From assembly GCA_963576475.1 (NCBI GenBank), contig OY754980.1:28695486-28759485 (forward strand): a DNA stretch of 64,000 nt, written 5' to 3'. The notes beneath the pieces are model-generated. The model was not told where the DNA came from, did not search any database, and saw only the letters and a list, made by a program, of their open reading frames with translations. The stretch comes from Molanna angustata (Eukaryota > Arthropoda > Insecta > Trichoptera > Molannidae). Positions 13,930-24,431 of the stretch are shown piece after piece. Numbering within the stretch: position 1 is the stretch's first letter; each line of letters starts with the position of its first letter. Both the position numbers and the translations under genes were made by a program.

Positions 13930-15028
13930 TGTTATCGCATATAACAAAGAAGAGCGTTGATAGAAGTGTTTAAATGCCGGCTAGTCAATACAATAATTAA
14001 ATATGGTGGATACGAAAGAACGTGTTGAGAGTATAAAATAAAACAATGCTTAAATTGACAGAAATACACGCGTAATAGTAATTATCGGTTAATAAAAATT
14101 GCTGTAAAATTAAGAAGAAAATTAATTAGAAAACCAGTGATGACGGCCGCTGAAAAAAATTATTACATACAGGAAATACACGTGGAACAAAGAATAACAG
14201 TGCTGAAAAGAATAATCAAATACCTGAAATACACGTGGAATATTGATGACAATCCTGCTACAATAAATTACGAAACGAAACGTTCAGAGTAAAGAAAACA
14301 AATAATAATAAATCAGAAAGATCTTACCAACCGCTGCTCTCGTTATGGGTCTGTAGATGAAACACTTACACTACATAATATCACTTTTTATTAATTGAAA
14401 ATCACTTAAAACTATCTTAAATTCACCCCTCGTTGGTTATGTGGACCTGAAACACACTTATTCACTATAATGCGATTATTTAAGTTATTTTTATTATTAA
14501 AAGTTATTTTTAATATTAACTTAAACTATCTTAAATTCACCCCCGTTGGTTATGTATGGACCTGAAACACACTTAGTCACTACCATGCAAATATGAAATT
14601 TAATGCTGAGCATCAAGCAGACGCCTCGCAGAGATAAGACTTTTTTTTTCAACGTTCGCGGTCTACGTTCGTTTTTAAAAAAAATATAAACCGCTGGAGA
14701 CAGGGAGGGAGGAGCTACCCCACCGCGCGGCGGGGCGCGTTCTACCATCTACCAATAGGAAGCCTCCATTTCACCTACCAAGTTAGAAAGTATAAAGTTC
14801 CAGGAATATGCATTGAATATAAAATTATTAGAAATGACATATTTACAAAATATAAGCATTGTTTAAACACATTAAGGACCCAAAGACCCGTTAATATGAT
14901 AAAACCAATATAAGAGAAAGTTTTCCAAGAATCAAGGTATTTTGTTGAAACAAAATAATAGATGTTTGGCTTCTATGCTACCATAACCCATGGTACTAAT
15001 CTTGATCATAATACCTATGTATATATCA
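13930..15028. mobile_element. Solo LTR with ACTT target duplication
   Basis: The 1099-bp block begins TGTTATCGCATATAAC and ends TATATATCA (TG..CA), and is flanked on both sides by ACTT (13926-13929 and 15029-15032). A second copy of the same sequence, itself interrupted, lies at 21704-22516 and 45404-45772. It contains an internal imperfect duplication around CTATCTTAAATTCACCCC (near 14408 and 14525). It is best read as a solo LTR left by recombination. No coding region is present. Confidence 0.75.
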
Positions 15029-15032
15029 ACTT

Positions 15033-15209
15033 TGTATCCTCCTGAGAAAGGGAACTTTGTTCTCGTAACATGTAGAGGGATTTTTTATTCATTTGAATAA
15101 AAATTATAATTGTAGTTGTGTACACAAAGTTGTGTTTTATTCAGTTTTATTTCATTTAATTATTTCAAAATGATACCACAAAGTAAAAAACAATCGTTTG
15201 TCGATGATG
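15033..15209. other. No gene seen
   Basis: AT-rich spacer. Near 15038-15070 the sequence CCTGAGAAAGGGAAC, then TTTGTTCTCGTAAC, resembles a decayed Penelope-like hammerhead, but too weakly to call. Confidence 0.3.
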
Positions 15210-16693
15210 TGATTATTTATTTATTTAAATGGCATTTGTAACCTCAAATGAAGGAACATTGCCAGAGTCAAGTTTGTTACAAAATCGTGCATTTGTTAAT
15301 TATAATAAAATAAACAACAAATTATAAAATATGTGGAAAACAAAAAAAAAAAAAATAATTAATACTGAAATTAAAAATTTAAAAAGTTGTGCTTTTAAAT
15401 GGGAAGTAGAAAATGAAATCACAATTTGATGTTATTCTGTCTGATAAATTTTGTAAGAACATTAAGTACTTAAAATTTATTAAGGCTGAGTAAGGAGGTG
15501 ATATTATGAGGAGGAAATATTTTAAATTTAATCAGGTGTGTTAAAGATATTGGGAACTTAGATGTAGGGCAATTGAAAAATATGTGATCCAAGCTGCCTT
15601 CTTCTTGGCCACATTAACAAAGAGATGAGTTCTTAATACCCAACCTTGCTAGGTGAGAAGGGGAACAGCAGTGTCCGAATCTCAATCGGCATAATATGAC
15701 GGAAGATTCATGTCTGCTACAACGGAATTTGGAAAACCATGGTTTGATGGGAATAAATTTTTGAATCGATGCATATCTTGAACCTTTTGAAAATGAAGAT
15801 AAATTATAGTGTGTATTACATTCATTCAACATATAAGAATGAACAAGAGGAAGGATGTCATGAATCAAATTAAATTTGTATCTGTGAGGATCACCCGATG
15901 AAATAGCAAATCTAGCTAAATTATCATTTCTCCCATTACCAATAATGCCACGGTGACCCGGAATCCAGGCAATAGCGATTTCGAGATTTTTTTTTCATAT
16001 CAAAAATAATATTTTTAAAATGCAATGACAGCCAATTGGCAGGGGAATCAAAAGGATTTTGTGAAATTGATTGTATAGAGCTTAGGGAATCAGAAAGAAT
16101 GAACGTTTTCTCAAATTTAAATTGTTTAGCCATTTCAATTGCTTCGATAATGCCAATACATTCACCAGTAAAAACTGTAGAATAAGGAGGTAGTTGAATT
16201 AGTCTTGAGATCTGGATAGAGGGACAGTATACTGAAACTCCAACATGGTCATTATCACTAATTTTGGAAGCATCGGTAAAGATAAGAGTCCAATCATTCC
16301 ATTTATTGTTGATTATACTTCGAAAGGCTGATTCACATTGAGAATTATTTTTGAAAATACCCAATGACTGGATTGTAAAAGGAGTAAATATTATGACATC
16401 CAATTTTCTCGAAGGGGTGGAGAAAATTGGAAGTATGTGGAATTGTTGAATTGTGATTGTTGAATTTCCGGAAACTTTGAACCAAATGTGGAACGTTTTT
16501 ATTTTTCCAATAAGGAGATGTTTAATAATATTGGAGAGGAGATTAAGTTTATCAATTAGAGGATGAGTGGAAGTCATGGCTGATTTATAATAATATCTAT
16601 CTGATAAGAATTGTCTGCGGACAATGAGAGGAGCATCCACACATTCAACTTGAAGAGCATTAGTGGGAGTGGACTTCATAGCTCCAGATATTA
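15210..16693 (-). pseudogene. I-clade LINE, 3' part with RNase H
   Basis: On the minus strand the frames 16679-15936 and 15868-15614 encode the end of an RT followed by RNase H. The RNase H blocks are IFTDASKI (first Asp), FTGECIGIIEAIEMA (Glu) and FILSDSLSSIQS (second Asp), then a GHRGIIGN block in a shifted frame, and a C-terminal zinc-knuckle-like CGQEEGSLDHIFFNC in a third. RNase H after RT is characteristic of the I group of LINEs. An A-run near 15990 carries one frameshift. The minus-strand 3' tail is TTAAATAAATAAATAAT near 15210. This is the same element as 19479-19890, separated from it by the hAT insertion. Confidence 0.78.
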
Positions 16694-16701
16694 GCCTAAG
16701 G

Positions 16702-19470
16702 CAGGGGTCTCCAAACTACGGCCCGAGGGCCACATCCGGCCCGCGGACAGATTTTGTCCGGCCCGCGGAGAGCTAGCATACTTGAAAACTTCTTTTAGAG
16801 AACATATTTTTTATAGCAAATTAAATTTAGTTTACTGAAGTATTCTAATTTTATGTTGAATAATTATTAATATGACATCTACATTGATATAGTCATGGGG
16901 TAACTACTCATAACATTGTTGTAGACTTATTGTTATTGTTTTTGTGATAAGTTGGATAAAGAAACACAGAATTTTAACTTCAAATTTAACTTTAGAAAAT
17001 TTAACTTCAGTATATAATAACTAACAAATTATTGAAATGAATCCAACAAACATTTTATACATTTTAATAAAAACATAACTTATAACAAGCATAATGACAT
17101 ATGAAATACTAATGAGATTTATGTAATTGAGATTTTCCACTGACAATAGTTTGTAGTTGTGGACTAATTTTACTTGTACCAATTATTAAAAGAGATTTAA
17201 GATGCTTATCAGTTAATTTAGATCTGTAAACATTTTTTGTGTACTTCATTTTGGAGAAGGTCTTCTCACACAAATAAGTAGTACCAAAAACAGAAAACAG
17301 CCCACGAGCAAATTTATGCAAATTATCAAATTGTGTCAAAATTTATTTTCAAAGCACTCAAAGTTTCGATTGCAAAATCGATAGGAAACTCAGTCTCAGT
17401 TGTGTGGCTGAATATATCACATGTTTTAAAATGTGAAAAACATTTACTTCGTAGTTGTGATTGAAACAGTATCAATTTCTTCCGGAATGATTTGATATTA
17501 GTGTATAAATCAGGAAGATGCTGGTTTTCTCCTTGCAATCTCAAATTCAGTTCGTTCACATGTTTTGTCAAATCAACATAGAATGCTAACTTCCACAGCC
17601 ATGCGTTGTTTTGTAATTCAGTAAGAGGGCGATGCTTTTCATTCAAAAAAATTTCGATCACTGCTCGAAGTTCAAAAAAGCACTGAAGGACTTTCCCACA
17701 ACTAAGCCAACGTACGGCAGTATGATAAGGTAAGTCATTTTCTCCAATCTCTTCAATAAATTGTCGGAATTGTCGGTGATTCAGCCCAAAAGATAAAATT
17801 AACAGTTGATATGACTGGTTTCAGAACTTCAGACATATCCAAACATTTTCCGCACAAATACTATTGATGAATGATACAATGTAAGACTAATGGTTTTGAA
17901 CCACCGTCATTTTCTACAGCCTTTGACACAAGAGCGACCACTCCTTTATCTTTCCCACTCATGTTTTTGCCTCTATCAGTTGTAATACATTTCAAGTTTT
18001 TCCATCGAAGGTTCTTTTGATTAATGGCCATTTCAACTCCTTTAAAAATATCTGTACCAGTAGTTGTGCCATGAATACTATACGTATCAAGAAGTTCTTC
18101 ATGCACTTCATAGCTTTTATCTACTCCTCGAATATAAATCAACACCTGAGCAGTATCTGACACATCCGTTGACTCATCCAAGGCCAAAGAAAACCACTCA
18201 ACATGCCCATTTTCGTCGAACAGTTGAGAGGATATATTTTCAGCGATGTTTTCTACCCTTCGAGCCACAGTGTTTGCTGACATACTGACAGTTTTTAATA
18301 AATTTACCTTTTCAGGGCACATTTCTTCGGCTACTGCAATTATGCATTCTTTGATCATTTCTCCATCGGTGAATGGTTTTCCACGTTTTGCAATTTCAAG
18401 AGTCACACGAAAGCTGGCACGAGTTGCAGCCTCTTGTTCAGTTTTGAGTTTTGTAAATGAAGATTGCTGCGATTTCAATCCGCGCTTCATAGCTTCGAAT
18501 TTTTCTGTCCGCAAACTTCTTGTATATTTTGAGTAATTTTGAAAATGTTTTGTTTCATAATGACGTTTAATGTTATATTCCTCGAGAACGGCTATGCTTT
18601 CATTGCAAATCAAACATAGCGCCTTGTTACTGGACTCAATTACGAAATACTGAATGTTCCACTGATCTTTGAATTTTCTGCATTCACTATCAATTTATCG
18701 CTTCTTTTCCATACTACTAAATGGTTCACGGAAGATTCCGCTACTTTTTATAATTATGTAATATGTTAGAATTGAACAAAGTTTGATTGTTTTCTTGAGA
18801 GATACTTCACAGAAATATGGTGTTAACTACTGATTTTCTTTAATAAATTTAATTTATTATTTATCTCTAATTTATTTTAAGAATCTTCCTTAAGCGTACT
18901 AAATCACACACAAAAGCAACAATTCAAATCAAAATACTGTTACAAAGATGTCTTAAACTTAAACACGCACAAACACGTTTTAAGGAGGTACGCACTATTT
19001 TATTTCACAACAGTGTCATAGGAACTGACTTGTGGTTGCGCACTAGCCTTCTTATATATTCCAATTACTGCCATCTAGAAGTGAGTGGAAGACACCAGAA
19101 CTTTCTCGAACCAACGAGATTATTCTGTACGTGCTATTAGCGCCATCTGTTAGCGATAGAAGGTACTACCTATTTCCGCTTGTGTCCACCAGATGTCATG
19201 TCACGTTACTGCTCATGGCTCATACTCTACGACTAATCTAGAAATTACAGATAATGACAGGAAAATTAATAATATGCAGTGTTGCCGTTTTGCGGACTTT
19301 AGTCCGATTTGCAGCCTTTTTTAAACGTTGCGTACTTTTTCGGACTTTTTTTTTCATCAGTGGACTATTTCACTTTTTACCACCGGCAACAATGATAATA
19401 TGGTTTTGGCCCTCGGAACTTACTGGAGAAATCAGTATGGTCCTAAGGCTGGAAAGTCTGGAGACCCCTG
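16702..19470 (-). mobile_element. hAT transposon with exact 8-bp target duplication
   Basis: The element begins CAGGGGTCTCCAAACT and ends with its inverse (AGTCTGGAGACCCCTG), flanked by GCCTAAGG at 16694-16701 and 19471-19478. Eight-base duplications and CAG-type ends are diagnostic of hAT elements. The subterminal GGCCCG..CCGGCCCGCGG is typical of the group whose transposase was domesticated as GTF2IRD2. It lies inside the RT of an I-clade LINE: removing it and one target copy restores a continuous LINE reading. Confidence 0.92.
17109..18707 (-). pseudogene. hAT transposase (GTF2IRD2/ZBED-like), decayed
   Basis: Reading on the minus strand from an ATG near 18711, a TAA follows after five codons. 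Then comes a BED-type finger (CLICNES, with HYETKH), a long middle domain (residues 1-250 of the frame 18613-17861; ALDESTDVSDTAQ, TTDRGKNMSGKDKG, HCIIHQ), an in-frame stop, a further block (17661-17326; NNAWLWKLAFYVDLTKHVNE) and the C-terminal dimerisation region (17339-17109; CEKTFSKMKYTKNVYRSKL). At least two stops and several frame changes interrupt it, so it cannot encode a working transposase. Confidence 0.85.
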
Positions 19471-19478
19471 GCCTAAGG

Positions 19479-19890
19479 GATTGATATTGAAGCAAATCAA
19501 TTTTTTGTTGAAGATACTCGTTAGAAATATTAAATAGGAAAGATCCATAATCTAGTTGGCTTCTTACAATTGCATTGTATAAAAGGTTGATGAGCACCCC
19601 ACCATACTCCTGTTACTGCTCAAAGAATGTTTATGTTTTTTTGACAGGTAGAAAATAATTTTTCAACATGAGGTTTCCATGTTAATTTTGAGTCTAGAAC
19701 AATGCCAAGGAATTTATAAATTAAAGAGAATGGAATGAGGACATGATTATATTTTATAAAAATAGAAGAGAGGTGTCGTTTTCTGGTAAACAAAACAACA
19801 GAACTCTTTAAAGGAGAAATGACCAACCATGCCTAAACCATGATTTGAAAGCCATTTTTCAAAATTTATCATTGCATTATTTAGGAGGAT
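19479..19890 (-). pseudogene. I-clade LINE, RT segment upstream of the hAT insertion
   Basis: Minus-strand frames contain MINFEKWLSNHGL, SPLKSSVVLFTRKRH, YKFLGIVLDSKLTWKPHVEK (19826-19620) and VRSQLDYGSFLF, LLQYQSLR (19597-19479), the conserved blocks after the catalytic core of I-clade reverse transcriptases. At 19479 the reading continues across the hAT insertion into RLISGAMKSTPTNALQ at 16693. The YxDD region is not in the window. Confidence 0.78.
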
Positions 19891-20937
19891 AGTGTGGCGA
19901 AATATTTATAATTTGAAACATGGAACGATTACTAAGAAAACAAAATGTTCTACCAAACGAGAGTCTATAAATACTGGAAAACCAACGAAAACGGGCAGTG
20001 CCATAGAACGATAGAACACACCACAGATAATATGGAAGTAAACTTTTAGTATACTTCAGATGTGTCACTCAATACATAGAAGCTGTAACCGGATAATCAT
20101 AAGGTTTCTCGCATCTCCGCTATAGGGGCAATGAATACGCGACCGGTCCACGGCAAATTTAAATTTCCATTTTAAAATGTTTCCACCTTTGAGGAATGGA
20201 TTCAAGGATAACTTAAATAAAAAAAAACCAATTTTCAATCATTATTTATTAAAAAAACACATATGATGGATTTTATTTGCAATATTTCAAAAATCATGCC
20301 AAATAATTCATAAAATACATTGTTCTAAATAAAATGTGCATTGTAGATTATTAGGTTTTTTTAATTTATTTTCCACAAAGAAAGATTTAATACTGATTTT
20401 CGGAAAACTATATAACTTCACTTCGCCGTATTTCACTTGACAATTTATTCAAAACACAACAAAACTTGTCAGCCATCTTGCGAAGATAATCGAAAAACAC
20501 AAAAAGCTGGCAATAGATTAACACCATCACCATCACATGGCGTGATAGTTTGTATGTAGATGAACACCGAAAACAACAAGAATTTTACAAAATCACACGT
20601 GTTATATTTATTATCTGGTTTACTTTAAGATTTTAAAGGATCAAAATGTTTCGCGTCACAACAAATAACAAAACACAACTGAAGTATGCTGAAGGTCTGA
20701 AAATTTTACATTGCATTTTCAAAAATACCAACATCAAATAAAAATAAATAGCGCCACCTTTGGAGATGTAAGCGTAAAGTAAAACCAGTGCTACCAATAG
20801 AGTGCCACCGGCGTGGAACACACTAACTATAGAACGCAAGCCACCGTATATTGAAATTGTACCAACTTCTGAACCAACTTGAAGTTGGCAACATAACAAT
20901 ACTGCTTACTGCCATCTGTTAAGCCGTACAAAAGCTC
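19891..20937. other. Intergenic DNA with a possible THAP-like scrap
   Basis: Most of the stretch shows no gene. On the minus strand near 20475-20380 an ATGGCTGACAAGTTTTGTTG start, and in another frame YGEVKLYSFPK, faintly resemble the N-terminal half of a THAP zinc finger. At 20938-21000 there is a GC-rich piece with a run of ten G (20977-20986). Confidence 0.3.
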
Positions 20938-21240
20938 ATTAAGAGGCGGGGCATAGGCGGGGCTAGGCCTATAGGGGGGGGGGGCTAAATTCGACTTTAT
21001 TTATTTATTTGAATATTGCCTCTGCATTTATTTCTTATAATGGTTGAAATTGTATAATATGCTTATATTATTCAACCATTATGTGAAACACTGCAAGAAG
21101 GAAGTAAAATTCACATACAAAAATTCTTAGGTTAACAAGAAAAGACAATTGTAACGAACAATGGTGTTTATTATAACGAATTACTCGACATTTATAAAAT
21201 AATATAATATGAAATATAAATGCCAAATCATACCACAATA

Positions 21241-21423
21241 TCATATCGTCTTATTTAAATGAAATTTGATAAAATCTTTGCTGAGAAGATGAATATTTCC
21301 ACGCGCGGAAATCCACTTAATCAATCTACAACGATCTCGTATTGACGGAAAACAAAATTTCCGTTGTATTGATTTGATTGATTCCTTCGAACCACATGAA
21401 GTGACACAACATCGACGTGGCAT
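21241..21423 (-). CDS. THAP zinc-finger fragment (60 residues)
   Basis: The frame starts at an ATG (21423-21421) and reads MPRRCCVTSCGSKE, then KFCFPSIRD and LIKWISARGN, the Met-Pro-x-x-Cys-x4-Cys start, Phe-Pro and Trp of THAP DNA-binding domains. The C-terminal Cys-x2-His pair is not intact: only the His of FIKFHLN is left, and the frame stops at 21243-21241. It may be the first exon of a host THAP gene whose next exon I do not see, or a remnant of a THAP-bearing (P-element-like) transposon. THAP domains bind DNA in transcription factors and in P-type transposases. Confidence 0.45.
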   Translation of the reverse strand: MPRRCCVTSCGSKESIKSIQRKFCFPSIRDRCRLIKWISARGNIHLLSKDFIKFHLNKTI

Positions 21424-21703
21424 TTTAAAATATTCAAGTTGTTTACAAAGCTTTTAAATATGAAATGCGAAATAAGAAATAATAGTTTTGGACCGCGTTT
21501 CACGGAAAACACAATGACAGATGACAGAACACATCACCAACACGTGAAGAATATATTATTGCCAGAATAAAACAAATTTCCAACATCATTTTCAGTTATT
21601 TCAGTAAATCAATTCATCTCAATATTTTTAGCAAACGCGACATATGCTAAAAATAAGAAATAACAATTATATTAATAAATTAAGTAGTTAAAATGTATTC
21701 GCT

Positions 21704-22516
21704 TGTTATCGCATATAACAAAGAAGAGCGTTGATAAAAGTGTTTACATGCCGGCTAGTCAATACAATAATTAAATATGGTGGAGACGAAAGAACATGTT
21801 GAGCGTATAAAATAAAACAATGCTTAAATTGACAGAAATACACGCGTAATAGTAATTATCGGTTAATAAAAATTGCTGTAAAATTAAAAAGAAAATAAAT
21901 TAGAAAAACCAGTGATGACGGCCGCTGAAAAGAATTATTAAATACAGGAAATACACGTGGAACAGAGAATAATAGTGCTGAAAAGAATAATCAAATACAT
22001 GAAATGCACGTGTAATATTGATGACAATGTTGCTAAAATAAATTACGAAACGAAACGTTCAGAGCAAAGAAAACAAATAATAATAAATCAGAAAGATCTT
22101 ACCAACCGCTGCTCTCGTTCCGGGTCTATAGATGAAACACTTACACTACATAATATCACTTTTTATTAATTGAAAATAACTTAAAACTATCTTAAATTCA
22201 CCCCTCGTTGGTTATGTGGACCTGAAACACACTTATTCACTATTATACGATTATTTAAGTTATGTTTATTCTTAAAAGTTATTTTTAATAGTAACTTAAA
22301 CTATCTTAAATTCACCCCTCGTTGGTTATGTATGGACCTGAAATACACTTATGCACTACCATGCAAATATGAAATTTAATGCTGAGTATCAAGCAGACGC
22401 CTCGCAGAGATAAGATTTTCTCTTTCAACGTTCGCGGTCTACGTTTGTTTTAAAAAATATATATAAGTTATCTTTCGTACGCGTGAGTTAAAATTCGACT
22501 ATCCCGACCAAGCGTC
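21704..22516. mobile_element. Second copy of the solo-LTR sequence, left part
   Basis: The sequence matches 13930 onwards (same TGTTATCGCATATAAC start, same internal duplication). At the CGTC target (22513-22516) it is interrupted by the gypsy-type element 22517-45399 and resumes at 45404. The four bases flanking the whole copy (CGCT at 21700-21703, ATCT at 45773-45776) do not match, so its own target duplication is lost or the copy recombined. Confidence 0.75.
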
Positions 22517-23453
22517 TGATACCGGCCCGCCTCGGCCCCATGTCCGCGAGAGAGATCCACCGTCCTATTCGAGTAGGTTGTGGCTAAATTTCTCCGCGGA
22601 ACCTACCCCGACCGTCAGCGGAATTCTGGGGAAATTTATTTTAATTTTTTTTACATGGCAATTTTTTTACATAAACGATTCGAACTTTTTTTCAAAAAGA
22701 GAATTTCTGACAGCTACCGACAGCTGGTCAGCTGACCTTTTAATCCAAGACTGCCGGACACTCTCCGGCACAAAAAAAAGAACCAACTTGATAACTGAAG
22801 AACCCTTGGGATTCCGCCAGAGAATCCCAACAGGCCCTGACACAACAGAGGTGCAACTGCCCCAAAAATTGAACACTTAAGGTACCTCCGCCACGCGGTA
22901 AATTTTTTTGTAAATCTTTTGGCAGCACTTTGTAACTGTAGAGGCCTCTTCAGACTGCAGCCGAAGGATAGAAGCAGCTTCTCAGGCCGTAGTGCGCCTC
23001 GTAACTTGCAATTTTTTATTTTTTACACCTGACTTTATCTTATAACTGACTCGAGGCGCCAACGGCCTGGGAAGTGTCTGCCCTAGCGCAAGCCAGGGCC
23101 CCTCTTTTGTAACCGTGTGGAGGGGAGGATTACCATAGCCTGTCGCGCCCTTGACCCAGAATTTCTCGTCTGCAATCGCTTTTCTGTTCTCTTTTTTTCT
23201 CTTGTTCTGGATCGAGGACCTATACCTGAGGACGTCACCCACCTGTAGCTTCCTGCTGGTCTACGACGGGGTGATCTGCTGAGCGTCTCCCTCAGCAGAC
23301 GGTCGAAGAGGAAAGGACCGCGTTCTTGGGGTGAGTGCCTTCAATTCTCTCTCGGTCCAAGACCGAAGCTGGTCACACTTTACATAACTAGGACGCCCTG
23401 CGTCCAGAGGACTGACGGCCCTCTCTGCTACCGCAGAGAGAGAGCTGGTGTCA
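22517..23453 (+). repeat. 5' LTR of the outer element
   Basis: 937 bp, nearly identical to 44464-45399. It contains a series of perfect short hairpins: GGTCAGCTGACC (22726-22737), TGCCGGA..TCCGGCA (22752-22770), TTGGGATTC..GAATCCCAA (22806-22830), CTGCTGAG..CTCAGCAG (23276-23298) and CTCTCTGC..GCAGAGAG (23421-23440). Confidence 0.92.
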
Positions 23454-23456
23454 GAT

Positions 23457-23474
23457 TGGCGCCCAACGTGGGGC
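23457..23474 (+). promoter_or_regulatory. Primer-binding site, tRNA-Lys
   Basis: TGGCGCCCAACGTGGGGC is complementary to the 3' end (with CCA) of an insect-type tRNA-Lys(CTT), three bases after the LTR. This is the minus-strand primer site of reverse transcription. Confidence 0.85.
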
Positions 23475-24431
23475 CTTTTGAACGAGCGTGTTCAAACGAA
23501 CTACACGCACCCTGAGATCGATCTCTCTCAAGCCGGCAAAGATATATTTTGAAAGAGACTTATAAGCATAATGTACCATTGTGCCTTTTTGGAAATTTAC
23601 TGCCTCACTAGACAAGTCTGTTCTGAGGTATATATCAGTACATAGTATATATCAGTATCTAATAACATAGTATATATCAGTATATATCCTAGTTTTGAAC
23701 TGATAGTATTGCGAGAACGTATGTTTTATAGGTGCTATTTTATCTTATTAAGCTTGTAGAACCAACAGTATATAAATAAAACAAGAACTGTATTTTAAAA
23801 GTGTTTATTATTGTTATAAGACAATACATGGCATGATTTCATAACTTTAATTCTTGCATGGTCTCTATGTTACTACCATATAAAATAAAAGTTTTACTAC
23901 TGTATAAATTTTTAACAATGGATATCTTAATTGAGCTTTTAATTGTAAACTAAGTGTACAAGAAAAAAGGGAAACCAGAATTGTGTTCTCAAAGGTGTGT
24001 TAGTGTCTAGACAATTGTCAAAATTGTGTTATCACAAACGAATATAATATGTCCTGTGTGAACTTGACAACCAGCTGGGTTGGTTTCCATGTTAAATTGA
24101 CATTTCATTGTATCGTAGACATGAATAAACCCAGAATACCTGGCAATGAATAAACCCAGAATTTAACAAGCTTAATCTGAAATCGATAATTGCTAGATTT
24201 TAATCATATCACAGTTAACAAAGTCTCCGAAATAAAATTAATATAATATATTGTGAAACTTTGATGTTTGACAATTGAGTAAGCCATAGAAGATCATAGA
24301 ATAAAGATATATATTCTGTAGGAGATTTTACTTACCAGAGACTACAATATATGGTAATAAATTACAATTGTTTACGGCCGGGATAATAAACGAAAGAAAA
24401 CAAAAAAATACATATATTTATTTGTTTATTT
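23475..24431 (+). other. Untranslated leader of the outer element, first part
   Basis: No coding frame. It contains four short ATAGTATATATCAGTA-like repeats near 23630-23690 and ends at the ATTT target (24428-24431) of the nested element. The leader resumes at 41654. Confidence 0.55.
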
